Of a stretch of 58,521 bases of DNA, positions 33,179 through 42,500 are shown piece after piece. The translations under genes were made by a program, and so were the position numbers. Numbering within the stretch: position 1 is the stretch's first letter; the number at the start of each line of letters is the position of its first letter. The stretch spans positions 1 to 58,521 of the forward strand of contig JAVBPR010000005.1 of assembly GCA_031549485.1 (NCBI GenBank). The letters are read 5' to 3'. Under the pieces are notes generated by a model, which was not told the DNA's origin, ran no database searches, and was given only the letters and a program-made list of their open reading frames with translations. The stretch comes from JAVBPR01 sp031549485. GTDB taxonomy: Bacteria; Bacillota; Clostridia; Oscillospirales; Feifaniaceae.

Positions 33179-33679
33179 TTATGCCGCTTCGCCTTTGTCC
33201 GCAATAGCTTTGAGAGCGATTGCAAGACCTCTGATGTTGCATGTAAGAAGTCCGAGAAGCTGCGCGAGAAGAACTTCTTTCGACGGGATAAGAGCAAGAG
33301 CTTTTACCTCATCCGCGGTGATAACTTTCCCCTCTACAAATCCGCATTTAATTTTGAAGAAATCATGCGATTTCGCAAAATCAAAGACCTGCTTCGCCGG
33401 AGAGAGAATATCATCGGTGCTAACAGCGAGCGATGTTGTTCCGAAGAAAACATCATCAAGCCCGTCAAGACCGGCTTCCTTGGCCGCAAGCTTTGTCAGG
33501 GTATTTTTGATAACCGAATAGTCAATTCCCGCGGCGCGCATCTTGGCGCGGAGGGCTGTATCATCGGCAACGTTAATTCCCTTATACTCAACCAAAACGC
33601 CTGCTTTAGCGTTTTTAAGTTTGTCGACAAGGCCGGCAACCTGCGATTTTTTCTGCTCTAAAATCTTTTCACTTGGCAA
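33179..33679 (-). CDS. rplJ: 50S ribosomal protein L10
   Basis: 166 residues: PSEKILEQKKSQVAGLVDKL, GVLVEYKGINVADDTALR, IKNTLTKLAAKEAG and a C-terminal helix for L12 binding. L10 anchors L12 dimers to the stalk base and represses its own mRNA. I place the start at TTG (33679), 6 bases after AGGTG, giving the family-typical 'MPSEK' N-terminus; a GTG three codons upstream overlaps that binding site. An L10 leader precedes it. Confidence 0.95.
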   Translation of the reverse strand: MPSEKILEQKKSQVAGLVDKLKNAKAGVLVEYKGINVADDTALRAKMRAAGIDYSVIKNTLTKLAAKEAGLDGLDDVFFGTTSLAVSTDDILSPAKQVFDFAKSHDFFKIKCGFVEGKVITADEVKALALIPSKEVLLAQLLGLLTCNIRGLAIALKAIADKGEAA

Positions 33680-33691
33680 TTTTTTCACCTA

Positions 33692-33805
33692 CCTTTAAAA
33701 ATAAAATGCTCTTTCGCAAAACAGCAAAAGAGCATAATAAAGCTATGTTTAAAACTCTTCCTCGGCGGGATTTACGCTTTTGCAAGCAACCTGCTGTCTT
33801 GGGAA
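33692..33805 (-). ncRNA. L10 leader (rplJL autoregulatory attenuator)
   Basis: On the minus strand, 33805-33757 carries the L10-leader core (CCCAAGACAGCAGGT, then ATCCCGCCGAGGAAG), the kink-turn fold bound by L10-L12. It is followed by hairpin ATGCTCTTT..AAAGAGCAT (33735-33706) and a T-rich run up to the rplJ binding site, an intrinsic terminator. Excess L10 would favour termination. Confidence 0.88.
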
Positions 33806-33825
33806 ATATTAAATTCAACTTTGAC

Positions 33826-33855
33826 AGTATACAGCATAGCGCCGCATTATGTCAA
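33826..33855 (-). promoter_or_regulatory. Promoter of rplJ-rplL
   Basis: On the minus strand TTGACA (33855-33850), 18 bp, TATACT (33831-33826), placed just after the rplA stop and just before the L10 leader. Confidence 0.85.
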
Positions 33856-33859
33856 GGGT

Positions 33860-34555
33860 TTACGCCATAAGTTTTGCAACGTTTACCTTAACGCCGGGGC
33901 CCATTGTCGATGTGACAACGCAGCTTTTGATGTACTGGCCTTTAGCGGCAGACGGTTTCGCTTTGATAATCGCGCTTAAAAGTGTGTCGAAGTTATCCGA
34001 GAGCTTCTCTTTTCCGAAGCTGACTTTGCCCATCGGGCAGTGGATAATATTTGTTTTGTCAAGGCGGTATTCGATTTTACCCGCTTTGATATCGGCAATC
34101 GCTTTTGCGATGTCGGTTGTAACCGTTCCGGCTTTCGGGTTCGGCATAAGGCCTTTCGGTCCGAGGATTTTAGCGAGCCGTCCGACAACACCCATCATAT
34201 CGGGAGTTGTGACAACAACGTCAAAATCAAACCAGTTTTCGTTTGTGATTTTCGCGACAAGATCGTCGTTGCCGACATAATCCGCGCCTGCGGCTTTCGC
34301 CTCGTCGATTTTTTCGTCTTTTGCGAATACGCAAACGCGAACGGTTTTACCTGTTCCGTGCGGCAGAACGACAACGCCGCGGACCTGCTGATCCGCATGG
34401 CGGGAGTCGACGCCGAGTCTTACGTGAATTTCGACAGTTTCGTCGAATTTAGCTTTTCCTGTTTGGGTAACAAGATCCATCGCCTCGGCCGGCTCGTAAA
34501 GTCTTCCGCGCTCTATAAGCTTGGCGCTGTCTTGGTATTTCTTTCCTCTTTTCAT
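33860..34555 (-). CDS. rplA: 50S ribosomal protein L1
   Basis: 231 residues: MKRGKKYQDSAKL, EPAEAMDLV, FDETVEIHVRLGVDSRHADQQVRG, VVLPHGTGKTVRVCVF, GPKGLMPNPKAGTV. L1 binds 23S rRNA at the E-site stalk and represses its own operon by binding an rRNA-like mRNA site. The ATG is chosen for GGAGGAAG upstream; a longer reading overlaps a regulatory hairpin. Second of the rplK-rplA pair. Confidence 0.97.
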   Translation of the reverse strand: MKRGKKYQDSAKLIERGRLYEPAEAMDLVTQTGKAKFDETVEIHVRLGVDSRHADQQVRGVVVLPHGTGKTVRVCVFAKDEKIDEAKAAGADYVGNDDLVAKITNENWFDFDVVVTTPDMMGVVGRLAKILGPKGLMPNPKAGTVTTDIAKAIADIKAGKIEYRLDKTNIIHCPMGKVSFGKEKLSDNFDTLLSAIIKAKPSAAKGQYIKSCVVTSTMGPGVKVNVAKLMA

Positions 34556-34570
34556 AATCTTCCTCCATTT

Positions 34571-34603
34571 CGTGGTTATACGGAGCCTTAAAGCTCCTCC
34601 CAC
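34571..34603 (-). promoter_or_regulatory. GTGGGAG-hairpin-ACCACG element upstream of rplA
   Basis: On the minus strand GTGGGAGGAGC..GCTCC..ACCACG folds with outer and inner helices. A sister element sits upstream of rplK. Its form and place fit an L1-binding autoregulatory site (inference). Confidence 0.6.
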
Positions 34604-34639
34604 TTAAAATAGCCGTATTTCGGCAAATATTTTGCCGTA

Positions 34640-35065
34640 TTATTCGGCAACGGTGATTCCCATGCTTCTGGCAGTTCCCGCAATCATGCTCATTGCCGCA
34701 TCTATATCGGCCGCATTTAAGTCAGCCATTTTTGTTTCAGCAACTTTTCTGAGTTGGTCTTTTGTAATTGTTCCGACCTTTGTTTTGTTCGGAACGCCCG
34801 AGCCGCTTTCAAGACCGATAGCCTTTAAGATAAGGCCGGCCGCAGGCGGAGTTTTCGTGATAAACGAAAATGAGCGGTCCGCATAAACGGTGATGACGAC
34901 AGGGATAAGATATCCGATGTTGTCTTTTGTTTTTTCGTTGAACTGTTTTGTAAATTCCATGATGTTAACGCCGTGCTGACCGAGCGCCGGTCCGACAGGC
35001 GGTGCCGGAGTAGCTTTTCCGGCCGGTATTTGCAGCTTAATAAAGCCGACTACCTTCTGAGCCAT
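34640..35065 (-). CDS. rplK: 50S ribosomal protein L11
   Basis: 141 residues, family length. KVVGFIKLQIPAGKATPAPPVGPALGQHG and the C-terminal RNA-binding domain (GTITKDQLRKVAETKMADLN, AMSMIAGTARSMGI) are unmistakable. L11 binds the GTPase-associated region of 23S rRNA and is required for RelA sensing. ATG start with AGGAGG upstream, 108 bp after nusG. Confidence 0.97.
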   Translation of the reverse strand: MAQKVVGFIKLQIPAGKATPAPPVGPALGQHGVNIMEFTKQFNEKTKDNIGYLIPVVITVYADRSFSFITKTPPAAGLILKAIGLESGSGVPNKTKVGTITKDQLRKVAETKMADLNAADIDAAMSMIAGTARSMGITVAE

Positions 35066-35084
35066 AAATTTAACCTCCTATAAA

Positions 35085-35125
35085 CGTGGTGCTTTGCGAA
35101 GCGCTTAGAATTTCGCTTCTCCCAC
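35085..35125 (-). promoter_or_regulatory. GTGGGAG-hairpin-ACCACG element upstream of rplK
   Basis: On the minus strand GTGGGAG, then AAGCG..CGCTT as an inner stem, then ACCACG. It shares both conserved ends with the element before rplA. Probable L1 autoregulatory site in the nusG-rplK gap. Confidence 0.6.
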
Positions 35126-35173
35126 AGGGCGGATATTAAAATCCGCATCAATAATTGCGGCATCCCGCAAAAA

Positions 35174-35695
35174 TTAATCTAAAACTTCTACCTGCTCTAA
35201 ATCGAGCTCTACCGGGGTTTCTCTGCCGAACATGGTGACAATGACCTTTACCTTGTTTTTATCAAGGCTGATTTCCTCGACCACGCCGATGTTGCCTTCA
35301 AGCAGTCCGTCCGAAATCCTTACGCTGTCGCCGACCGCGTAGCTTACCTCGATAATTTTTGTCTCGACGCCCATTCTCGCGATATCCTCTTCCGAAAGCG
35401 GAACAGGTTCGCTCTCCGGACCGACAAAGCCGGTGCATCCGCGGACATTTCTGACAATATACCGGGTTTCGGGCGTCATTACCATTTTGACAAGGACATA
35501 TCCCGGAAAAATCTTGCGTTCCACTTCTTTTACCGAATCTTCTTTAATTTCTTTTACGATTTCGGTGGGAACTTTGATATCGACAATCATGTCGTGCATT
35601 CTGCGGTTTTCAACAGTTTTCTCAAGGCTTGTTTTAACCTTGTTCTCATAGCCCGAATATGTGTGAACCACATACCATTTTGCTGTTTCAGCCAT
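35174..35695 (-). CDS. nusG: Transcription termination/antitermination protein NusG
   Basis: 173 residues. The NGN domain begins WYVVHTYSGYENKVKTSLEK and includes FPGYVLVKMVMT and RNVRGCTGFVG. The C-terminal KOW domain has VGDSVRISDGLLEGNIGVVEEI. NusG binds RNA polymerase across the cleft and couples it to Rho or ribosomes. ATG start with AAGGTG upstream, 24 bp after secE. Confidence 0.97.
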   Translation of the reverse strand: MAETAKWYVVHTYSGYENKVKTSLEKTVENRRMHDMIVDIKVPTEIVKEIKEDSVKEVERKIFPGYVLVKMVMTPETRYIVRNVRGCTGFVGPESEPVPLSEEDIARMGVETKIIEVSYAVGDSVRISDGLLEGNIGVVEEISLDKNKVKVIVTMFGRETPVELDLEQVEVLD

Positions 35696-35719
35696 AAAAA
35701 CGGCACCTTAGCCTTTCTA

Positions 35720-35938
35720 TTAAAATAAACCGATAAACCATTGAACTCCCTTAATTAAAACAAAATCAAAGCCCGCAACGATAAGCCCCATCGCAATAAC
35801 GGCAACCAAAACAACCGCCGACTGGCTTATAACTGTTTTTTTGCTCGGCCAAACGATTTTCTTGAATTCGGCGCGAAGCTCGCGGAAAAACTTGCCAAAG
35901 GGATTCGGTTTTTTCTCGCCCTTAACGTTCTCTGCCAT
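35720..35938 (-). CDS. secE: Preprotein translocase subunit SecE
   Basis: 72 residues. A charged amphipathic helix (FRELRAEFKKIVWPSKKTV) precedes one membrane segment (VVLVAVIAMGLIVAGFDFVL). SecE clamps SecY in the translocon. ATG with AGGAGG upstream; that binding site directly follows the rpmG stop (TAGGAGG). Confidence 0.95.
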   Translation of the reverse strand: MAENVKGEKKPNPFGKFFRELRAEFKKIVWPSKKTVISQSAVVLVAVIAMGLIVAGFDFVLIKGVQWFIGLF

Positions 35939-35947
35939 ATCGTCCTC

Positions 35948-36097
35948 CTATTTTGTTTCTTTATGAACGGTGTGTTTCTTGCAGAACTTGCAGTATTTGC
36001 TCATCTCAAGACGTTCAGGGTCGTTCTTTTTGTTTTTCATTGTGTCGTAATTTCTTTGCTTGCAATCGGTGCATGCGAGCGTGATTTTTACTCTCAT
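35948..36097 (-). CDS. rpmG: 50S ribosomal protein L33
   Basis: 49 residues: MRVKITLACTDCKQRNYDT, then NDPERLEMSKYCKFCKKHT. The two CxxC pairs make it the zinc-binding (C+) form. It is first in the rpmG-secE-nusG-rplKAJL operon, the usual Gram-positive order. ATG start behind GGAGGA. A zinc-independent copy, if any, is not in this window. Confidence 0.95.
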   Translation of the reverse strand: MRVKITLACTDCKQRNYDTMKNKKNDPERLEMSKYCKFCKKHTVHKETK

Positions 36098-36186
36098 AGA
36101 AAAATCCTCCTAAGTATTTCGAAAATAAATTTTCTCCCTCAAAGATAGGCGCACAAAAAAAAGCACCTACAAGCGAGGTAGAAGTA

Positions 36187-36215
36187 GTTTAACACAAGAT
36201 AAACCCAAAGGTCAA
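36187..36215 (-). promoter_or_regulatory. Promoter of the rpmG-secE-nusG operon
   Basis: On the minus strand TTGACC (36215-36210), 17 bp, TTAAAC (36192-36187). The leader after it carries a small hairpin TACCTCGCTTGTAGGTG. Confidence 0.75.
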
Positions 36216-36230
36216 GAAAAAAATAAAAAT

Positions 36231-36259
36231 TTGAAATAATTCCTTCCAAAAGATATAAT
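36231..36259 (+). promoter_or_regulatory. Promoter of the glycosyltransferase-CsaB gene
   Basis: TTGAAA (36231-36236), 17 bp, TATAAT (36254-36259). It is back to back with the ribosomal operon promoter. Confidence 0.85.
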
Positions 36260-36305
36260 AAAGCAAGTTAAATTTATTATTATCATAATCACGAGGTATC
36301 ATGCT

Positions 36306-38477
36306 TTGAATAATTTGAAAGTTTTAATGGCGACTATGGGCCTTGGCCTCGGCGGAGCCGAAACTCATATTGTCGAGCTGTCAAAAAGCCTTGCGGACAA
36401 GGGTTGCAAGGTCGCCTGCATCAGCAGCGGCGGCGTTTATGTCGACGAGCTCGCCGCCCACGGCATACCGCATTTTGACGCGCCTATGCAAAAACGAAGC
36501 GCGGCGGCCATGCTGAAATCTTTTTTTGCGATGCGCCGCGCCGTCCGCCGTTTTCGGCCCGACGTCATCCACGGTCACGCGCGAATCCCGAATTTTATTT
36601 GCAGCATAGTCGCCTCGCTTTATCATATCCCCTTTGTCACCACCGCCCATTTTAACTTCAAAACCTCGGGCGCGCTCGGCTTTATGAGCCGCTGGGGAAG
36701 CCGCCAAATCGCGGTTTCAGAGGATTTGAAAAAATATCTTATCGACAATTACATGCTTAGCCCCGATAAAATCAGCGTGACTATAAACGGCATAGCCACC
36801 GAAAAATTCAGCCCCAACGCGGACTGCGGCGGGCTTGCGGAAGAGCTCTCGCTACCGGGCGGCAAGCGGGTTATACTAAATGTCAGCCGCATGGACCACA
36901 ATGCCTGCGCGGCGTCTTTCCGCCTTATTTCGGCGGCGGAAGAAATTTACAAAGCTCACCCCGACACCCATATCGTCATCGTCGGCGGCGGCGACGCCCT
37001 TGAGGAGATAAAAGCAAAGGCGGACGCCGTAAATCAAAACCTCGGCGAAAAATACATAACCGTGACTGGCGGGCGGAGCGATATTTTCAGGTTTTGTGCG
37101 CTGTGCGATATTTTTGTCGGCGTTTCCCGCGCCGCCCTCGAGGCGATGTCCTGCGGCAAGCCGACCGTTTTGGCGGGCAATCAAGGGTATCTGGGGCTTT
37201 ATCTTCCCGAAAAACTTCCGCAGTGTATCGCGACAAACTTCACCTGCCGCGATATTCCCTATCCGAGCGATGAAACCCTTGCGAAAGATGTGATTTCCGC
37301 GCTTTCGATGAGCGCCGAACAGTACGCCGAAAACGGGCGGATCTGCCGCGATCTTATTATCTCGGATTACAGCGCCGACAGGATGGCATCCGACGCGCTC
37401 GATGTTTACAAAGCGGTTCAGTATGACGGCAGGAAAAAATATGACTACCTGCTTTGCGGGTATTACGGGTTCAATAATTCGGGCGACGACGCTATGCTTT
37501 ACGCCTGCATCAATAATCTTCGCGCGCAGAATCCCGATGTCCGTATCTGCGTTTTAACCAAAGAAGACAAGCCCGAAAAAGACGGTATTTATTATGCCGC
37601 GCGCTTTTCTTTCTTCGCCATTAATAAAGCAATTTCGCATTCCCGCGTGCTTCTTTTCGGCGGCGGGAACCTGATTCAGGACGCGACAAGCACCAAAAGC
37701 CTTATATATTATCTAACTCTTTTGAAAATCGCGAAATCCAAAGGGCTCGGAACTATGCTTTACGCAAACGGCATCGGTCCCGTTTCGGGCGCGAAAAACC
37801 GCAAGCGAACGGCGAAAATGCTCAATAAAACCGACGTAATCACCCTTCGGGAGGAGCGCTCGAAAGACCTTCTTTCCGAGCTTTCTGTAACTTCGCCGAA
37901 AATTGAGCTTACCGCCGATGAGGTCCTCACCCTTTATAGCGGTCAGAAATATGAAAACGGCGGATATATCGCCGTTTCAATAAGAGATTTTTCCAAAATC
38001 GATGCGGAATTTAACGATAAACTCGCTTTTGTTTTAAACGAGACCGCCGGCGGGCGAAAAATTCTTTTCGTGCCGCTTCAAAAAGCCGCCGACACCGCGC
38101 GGTGCGAAGGTGTTGCAAAACTTTTGCGCGTTCCTTATGAAATCGACACATCCGAAAATTTCGCGGATAAAATGGAGCTTATCGGCAAGGCCGATATTGT
38201 CATCGGAATGCGGCTCCACTCGCTTATTTTCGGTGTAGGCGCGGCGGTTCCCGCGGTCGGGCTTGTTTACGATCCGAAGATTGACGGATTTCTGAATTAC
38301 CTCGGAATTACAAAATATTTTTACTGCGAAAGTATTGACAAGGACGGTCTTTGCACCGCCGTAAATTCTGCATTTTCGGAGGACCGCGCGGCGCTTGCCG
38401 AAAAAGCCGCGGAGCTCTCGAAAAAAGCGCACCGAAACAGCATTCTCGCAAACGAGCTTTTGGAGGGCAATATATGA
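36306..38477 (+). CDS. csaB: Fusion of GT4 glycosyltransferase and CsaB-type polysaccharide pyruvyl transferase
   Basis: 723 residues. The N-terminal half (1-370) is a GT-B fold family 4 glycosyltransferase: GLGGAETHIVELSKSL, VIHGHARIPN, ISVTINGIATEKF, VSRAALEAMSCGKPTV. The C-terminal half (about 378-723) is a CsaB domain: CGYYGFNNSGDDAMLYAC, FGGGNLIQDATSTKSLIYY, ANGIGPVSG, GMRLHSLIFG, PKIDGFLNYLG. CsaB adds pyruvate ketals to secondary wall polymer, the ligand of SLH domains; the fused transferase may build or extend the same sugar chain. TTG start with GAGGT 8 bases upstream. It shares a four-base overlap with ruvX. The three SLH proteins of this window are its likely clients. Confidence 0.92.
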   Translation: MNNLKVLMATMGLGLGGAETHIVELSKSLADKGCKVACISSGGVYVDELAAHGIPHFDAPMQKRSAAAMLKSFFAMRRAVRRFRPDVIHGHARIPNFICSIVASLYHIPFVTTAHFNFKTSGALGFMSRWGSRQIAVSEDLKKYLIDNYMLSPDKISVTINGIATEKFSPNADCGGLAEELSLPGGKRVILNVSRMDHNACAASFRLISAAEEIYKAHPDTHIVIVGGGDALEEIKAKADAVNQNLGEKYITVTGGRSDIFRFCALCDIFVGVSRAALEAMSCGKPTVLAGNQGYLGLYLPEKLPQCIATNFTCRDIPYPSDETLAKDVISALSMSAEQYAENGRICRDLIISDYSADRMASDALDVYKAVQYDGRKKYDYLLCGYYGFNNSGDDAMLYACINNLRAQNPDVRICVLTKEDKPEKDGIYYAARFSFFAINKAISHSRVLLFGGGNLIQDATSTKSLIYYLTLLKIAKSKGLGTMLYANGIGPVSGAKNRKRTAKMLNKTDVITLREERSKDLLSELSVTSPKIELTADEVLTLYSGQKYENGGYIAVSIRDFSKIDAEFNDKLAFVLNETAGGRKILFVPLQKAADTARCEGVAKLLRVPYEIDTSENFADKMELIGKADIVIGMRLHSLIFGVGAAVPAVGLVYDPKIDGFLNYLGITKYFYCESIDKDGLCTAVNSAFSEDRAALAEKAAELSKKAHRNSILANELLEGNI

Positions 38478-38890
38478 AAATCCTCGCGGTGGACTACGGC
38501 GATGTCCGCAGCGGCCTTGCGGTGAGCGATATTTCCGAATTTCTCGCCTCCCCTCAAGGCACTATAAAAGCCGAAGGGCTTAAATCGGCGTCAGCAAAAA
38601 TAGCGGAAGCGGCGAAAGCAAACGGCGCGGAGAAAATCATTGTCGGCCTTCCCAAAAATATGGATGGAAGCGAAGGTGACCGCGCAAAAAAATGCCGCAA
38701 ACTCGCCGAAACGCTCTCAAAAATGGGCTTTGTAACCGAAATGGCCGACGAGCGGCTTTCAACCATGGCCGCGGCACAGCACCTAAACGCGACAAACACG
38801 CGCGGCAAAAAGCGCAAAGACGCAATCGACGCCGCATCAGCGGTCGTCATTTTGCAAAGCTACCTTGATAAAAATCGCGGCGGCAAATAA
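38474..38890 (+). CDS. ruvX: RuvX/YqgF family putative Holliday junction resolvase
   Basis: 138 residues with an RNase H-like fold: LAVDYGDVRSGLAVSD at the N-terminus (catalytic Asp), KIIVGLPKNMDGSEGDRAKK, and DERLSTMAAAQ, KRKDAIDAASAVVILQSYL at the end. The family acts on branched DNA or in 16S rRNA 5' maturation. The ATG overlaps the upstream stop by four bases and has GGAGGG at normal spacing, so translation is coupled. Its 3' end is part of a 54-bp imperfect tandem duplication. Confidence 0.94.
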   Translation: MKILAVDYGDVRSGLAVSDISEFLASPQGTIKAEGLKSASAKIAEAAKANGAEKIIVGLPKNMDGSEGDRAKKCRKLAETLSKMGFVTEMADERLSTMAAAQHLNATNTRGKKRKDAIDAASAVVILQSYLDKNRGGK

Positions 38891-38966
38891 ACTTTCGAAA
38901 ACGTGAATCCATATTTTTACTTGCGGCTTTTAGGCGGCAAATAAACTGTCGGGAAACGAGAACCCA
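38879..38966 (+). repeat. Imperfect tandem repeat of 54-bp period at the ruvX 3' end
   Basis: GGCGGCAAATAAACT occurs at 38879 and again at 38933, each followed by TTCG/GTCG..AAACG.GAA..CCA. The second copy repeats the last codons and stop of ruvX in noncoding DNA. Confidence 0.75.
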
Positions 38967-39074
38967 AGTTAACTTTCTCGGCATTTTGACGACAAATACG
39001 AGTCTTTTTCGGTATATCTTAGCCGTACAAAAGCCATATCCGGCCCCGACAAATATTTTTTAATCGGAGAAAAA

Positions 39075-39443
39075 ATGAAAAAGAAAATTATCAAAAAAGA
39101 CGGCGCGGCTGTCGCGGTAATCCGCAGCGACACTCCCGTTATAATAACTCCCGCGGACGCGCTGCAACTACTGATGGATATAAAAATCGCGGACATGTGC
39201 GACCGGATCGCCATATCGAAATCGGCGCTTCCCGAGGAGTTTTTCATCCTTTCTTCCGGCCTTGCGGGAGAGGTTTTGCAGAAATTTGTGAACTACCATT
39301 CGCGCCTTGCGATTTTCGGCGATTTTTCGGTTTATACAAGCAAACCGCTTAAAGATTTCATTTACGAGAGCAATAAAGGAAATAACATCTTCTTCACGGC
39401 GACCGAGGAAGAAGCGGTCGAGAAACTTTTCTCTGTAAAATAA
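39075..39443 (+). CDS. DUF4180 family protein
   Basis: 122 residues. The central block SALPEEFFILSSGLAGEVLQKFVNYHSRLAIFGDFSVYTSKPLKDF is the DUF4180 pattern, ending YESNKGNNIFFTATEEEA. It is soluble with no known function. ATG start with CGGAGAA upstream; monocistronic, with a strong terminator. The family is often a stand-alone stress-related gene, but no partner here supports a role. Confidence 0.82.
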   Translation: MKKKIIKKDGAAVAVIRSDTPVIITPADALQLLMDIKIADMCDRIAISKSALPEEFFILSSGLAGEVLQKFVNYHSRLAIFGDFSVYTSKPLKDFIYESNKGNNIFFTATEEEAVEKLFSVK

Positions 39444-39458
39444 ATAGCTTTTTATACA

Positions 39459-39492
39459 ACAAAGCCCGGCATTATGATAATGCCGGGCTTTG
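39459..39492. terminator. Bidirectional terminator
   Basis: ACAAAGCCCGGCATTA pairs with TAATGCCGGGCTTTGT around TGA, between the DUF4180 gene and the convergent SLH gene. Confidence 0.9.
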
Positions 39493-39524
39493 TGTTCCCC
39501 ACCGAAATAGGTCAATAAATCGAA

Positions 39525-42500
39525 TTAGAAAGCATAGTTTACTGTGACGGATGTTCCGTCTGTTAGTACTATTTCAAGCACCGCCGCGGTTGCCTGTTCT
39601 GCGGACGCCGCGCCATTGTCCCCGTATTCTTCGGGGCAAGGAGTTGTGTTTGTAAGATAATTGTTTTCATAAACTCCGCCAACTTGAGGAACGCTATTTG
39701 CAACGAGGAAAGAAGCCGTGCGGGTTGTTATTGTTAGCCTTCCGTCCAGTCCGTCAGAATTGTCAGCCGCTTTGTATGTTGCGATTTGATTTTTCGCCAA
39801 AGAAGATGTTACTTCCGAAATCTGTGCGTTGCCGTCGTAGATCTTGACAGTCATAGAACTGATATCTTCATATGCAAGCGCCGCCATATTAAGTTGAAAA
39901 CCTACGGTATAACCGTTGCCGTTTGGCGACCTGCCAAAATCGGTGCCATTTACGAATGTTGTGAATTTTGCAAAAACAGTCGTAGCTGTAATAATCGGAG
40001 CTGTGAAATCAAATTCAGTTGTATAGGAATCGTCTGTGTACCAGCCGTCAAATATGCTTCCGTCTTTAACGGGATCTGCAGGCTTTGTTGCCAAAGCTCC
40101 GTATGCAATCTGTTGCGTCAAAAGCGTTGTTGCTCCGTCAACAAAGGTTGCATCGAGAGTAGACACAGGGCCTCCTTGTACGAAGTCATAATTTACTGTA
40201 AACACCGTGCCGTCGTCGAGCGCAATTTCAAGCACCGCCGCGGTTGCCTGTTTTGCGGACGCCGCGCCGTTATTGCCGTATTCTTCGGGGCAAGGAGTTG
40301 TGTTTGTAAGATAATTGTTTTCATAAACTCCGCCAACTTGAGGAACGCTATTTGCAGCGAGGAAAGAAGCCGTGCGGGTTGTTATTGTTAGCCTTCCGTC
40401 CAGTCCGTCAGAATTGTCAGCCGCTTTGTATGACGCAATTTGATTTTTCGCCAAAGAAGATGTTACTTCCGAAATCTGTGTGTTGCCGTCAAAAAGTTTG
40501 ACCGTCATAGAAGTTATATCTTCATACGCAAGCGCCGCCATATTTAGCTGGAAGCCTACGGTGTAGCCGTTGCCGTTTGGCGCTCTACCAAAATCGGTTC
40601 CGTCTACATATGTTATGAATTTGGCATGGATAGTTGTCGCTGTGATTATCGGAGCGGTGAAGTCAAATTCGGTGGTATATGTATCGTCTGTGTACCAGCT
40701 GTCGAATATGCATCCGGTTTTAACAGGATCTGCAGGCTTTGTTGCCAAAGCGCCGTATGCTACTTGCTGTGTCGAAAGTATCGCTGCTCCGTCAACAAAA
40801 GTCACATTAAGAGTAGACGCAAGTCCTCCCTGTGCTAAATCATAGTTCACTATGAAAACCGTGCCGTCGATGAGCGTAATTTCAAGCACCGCCGCGGTTG
40901 CCTGTTTTGCGGACGCCGCGCCGTTATTGCCGTATTCTTCAGGGCAAGGAACTTTGTTTGTAAGATAATTGTTTTCATAAACTCCGCCAACTTGCGGAAC
41001 GCCGTTTGCTGCGAGGAAAGACGCCGTGCGAGTTGTTATTGTTAACTTTCCGTCCAGTCCGTCAGAATTGTCAGCCGCTTTGTATGTTGCGATTTGATTT
41101 TTCGCCAAAGAAGATGTTACTTCTGAAATCTGTGTGTTGCCGTCGTAAATCTTGACCGTCATAGAAGTTATATCTTCATATGCAAGCGCCGCCATATTTA
41201 GCTGGAAGCCCACGGTGTAGCCGTTGCCGTTAGGAGACCTTCCAAAATCTGTGCCGTCTACATATGCTGTGAACTTTGCATAGACAGTTGTCGGCGCATT
41301 AATCGGAGTCGTGAAGTCAAATGCTGTCGCAAAAGTATCGTCTGTGTACCAGCCCTCAAAAATCTGTCCTGATTTGAGCGGATCAGCCGGCGCTGTCGCC
41401 AAATCGCCATAATCTAACTGCTGCGTCGAAAGCGTTGTGGCTCCGTCTACGAAAGTAACCGGAATGATCGGAACAGTAAAATCGAAAACAAGATCTGCAT
41501 CAGAATATATTTTGGCGTTATCATTTTTCGATATTAAAGAGACAGTGACTCTCCAATCGCCCCCGGCGGTTGCTGTAACTTTAATCGGAGTCGTTGCGTT
41601 ATAGGCACTGTTAACGGCAAAACCGCTCGTTCCAAAATAGCCTATGCCTGATAAAGCATCTACTGGAATATTCTCATAATCTATGCCATTAAAATATGCA
41701 ATTTCTAAATCCGAAATATCTTTTCCTGTCGGAGCAACAACAGCCAATTTAACTACCGCATCGGTTTGCGGTGTTGAATCTATTTGACCGGCTAAACTGA
41801 CCGTTGTCAGGAACGCGACGCCTTGATCTAAGTCTTCGCCCTGATAATCAGTCGAAAGAAGATAATTGTTTATATCTTCAACCGGGAAATTATAAACGAG
41901 ATTTGCCGCAGAATATATTTTGGAATCATTTGTTTTGCTTACTACCGAAGCGGTAACTCTCCAGCTGCCTTCGATTGCGGCCGTTGCCCGAATTCTGGTA
42001 GTCACGTCATATGTTTTTCCTATCGAAAGACCGGTACCGCCGTAATATCCGATGCCTGTTGTGGAGTTAATCGTGACCGGCACAAAAGCAGCACCGTCAT
42101 AGTATTCAAGCGTAAAATCATCAAAATCGGCACCGGTCGGAGCAGTTAATGCAAATTTAATCATTGCATCCGCATGGGCGTATGAAGTCGCGCCGCCTTT
42201 AAGGGTAATATTAGTTTCATAAGGCACAGCAGTATTAAGCGTTGCGTTGGCATAAGTCGTTGAAAGTGCATAATTATCATAATCCCATTTAGCGTAAAGT
42301 GTAATATTAGACGTAATCTGTGTTGAAAAATTGAAAACATTTGTCATCGCGACATCAGAGTACCAGTTGATAAAATATGCCTTTGCAAGTGTCGGATCGG
42401 TCGGTCTTGTCGCTGTTCTGTTTGCCGCCACCGTTTGTGTCGGTACTGCAGAACCGCCGCCGGTGTTAAAAGTAACATTGTAATTTGTGGTAGTTCCTCC

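Noticed and set aside
36098..36186. Possible tRNA gene upstream of rpmG-secE, a common location
   Set aside because: No cloverleaf or T-loop sequence was found on either strand.
39786..40838. Open frames opposite the 654-bp repeats of the SLH gene
   Set aside because: They recur with the repeat period and are shadows of the coding strand.
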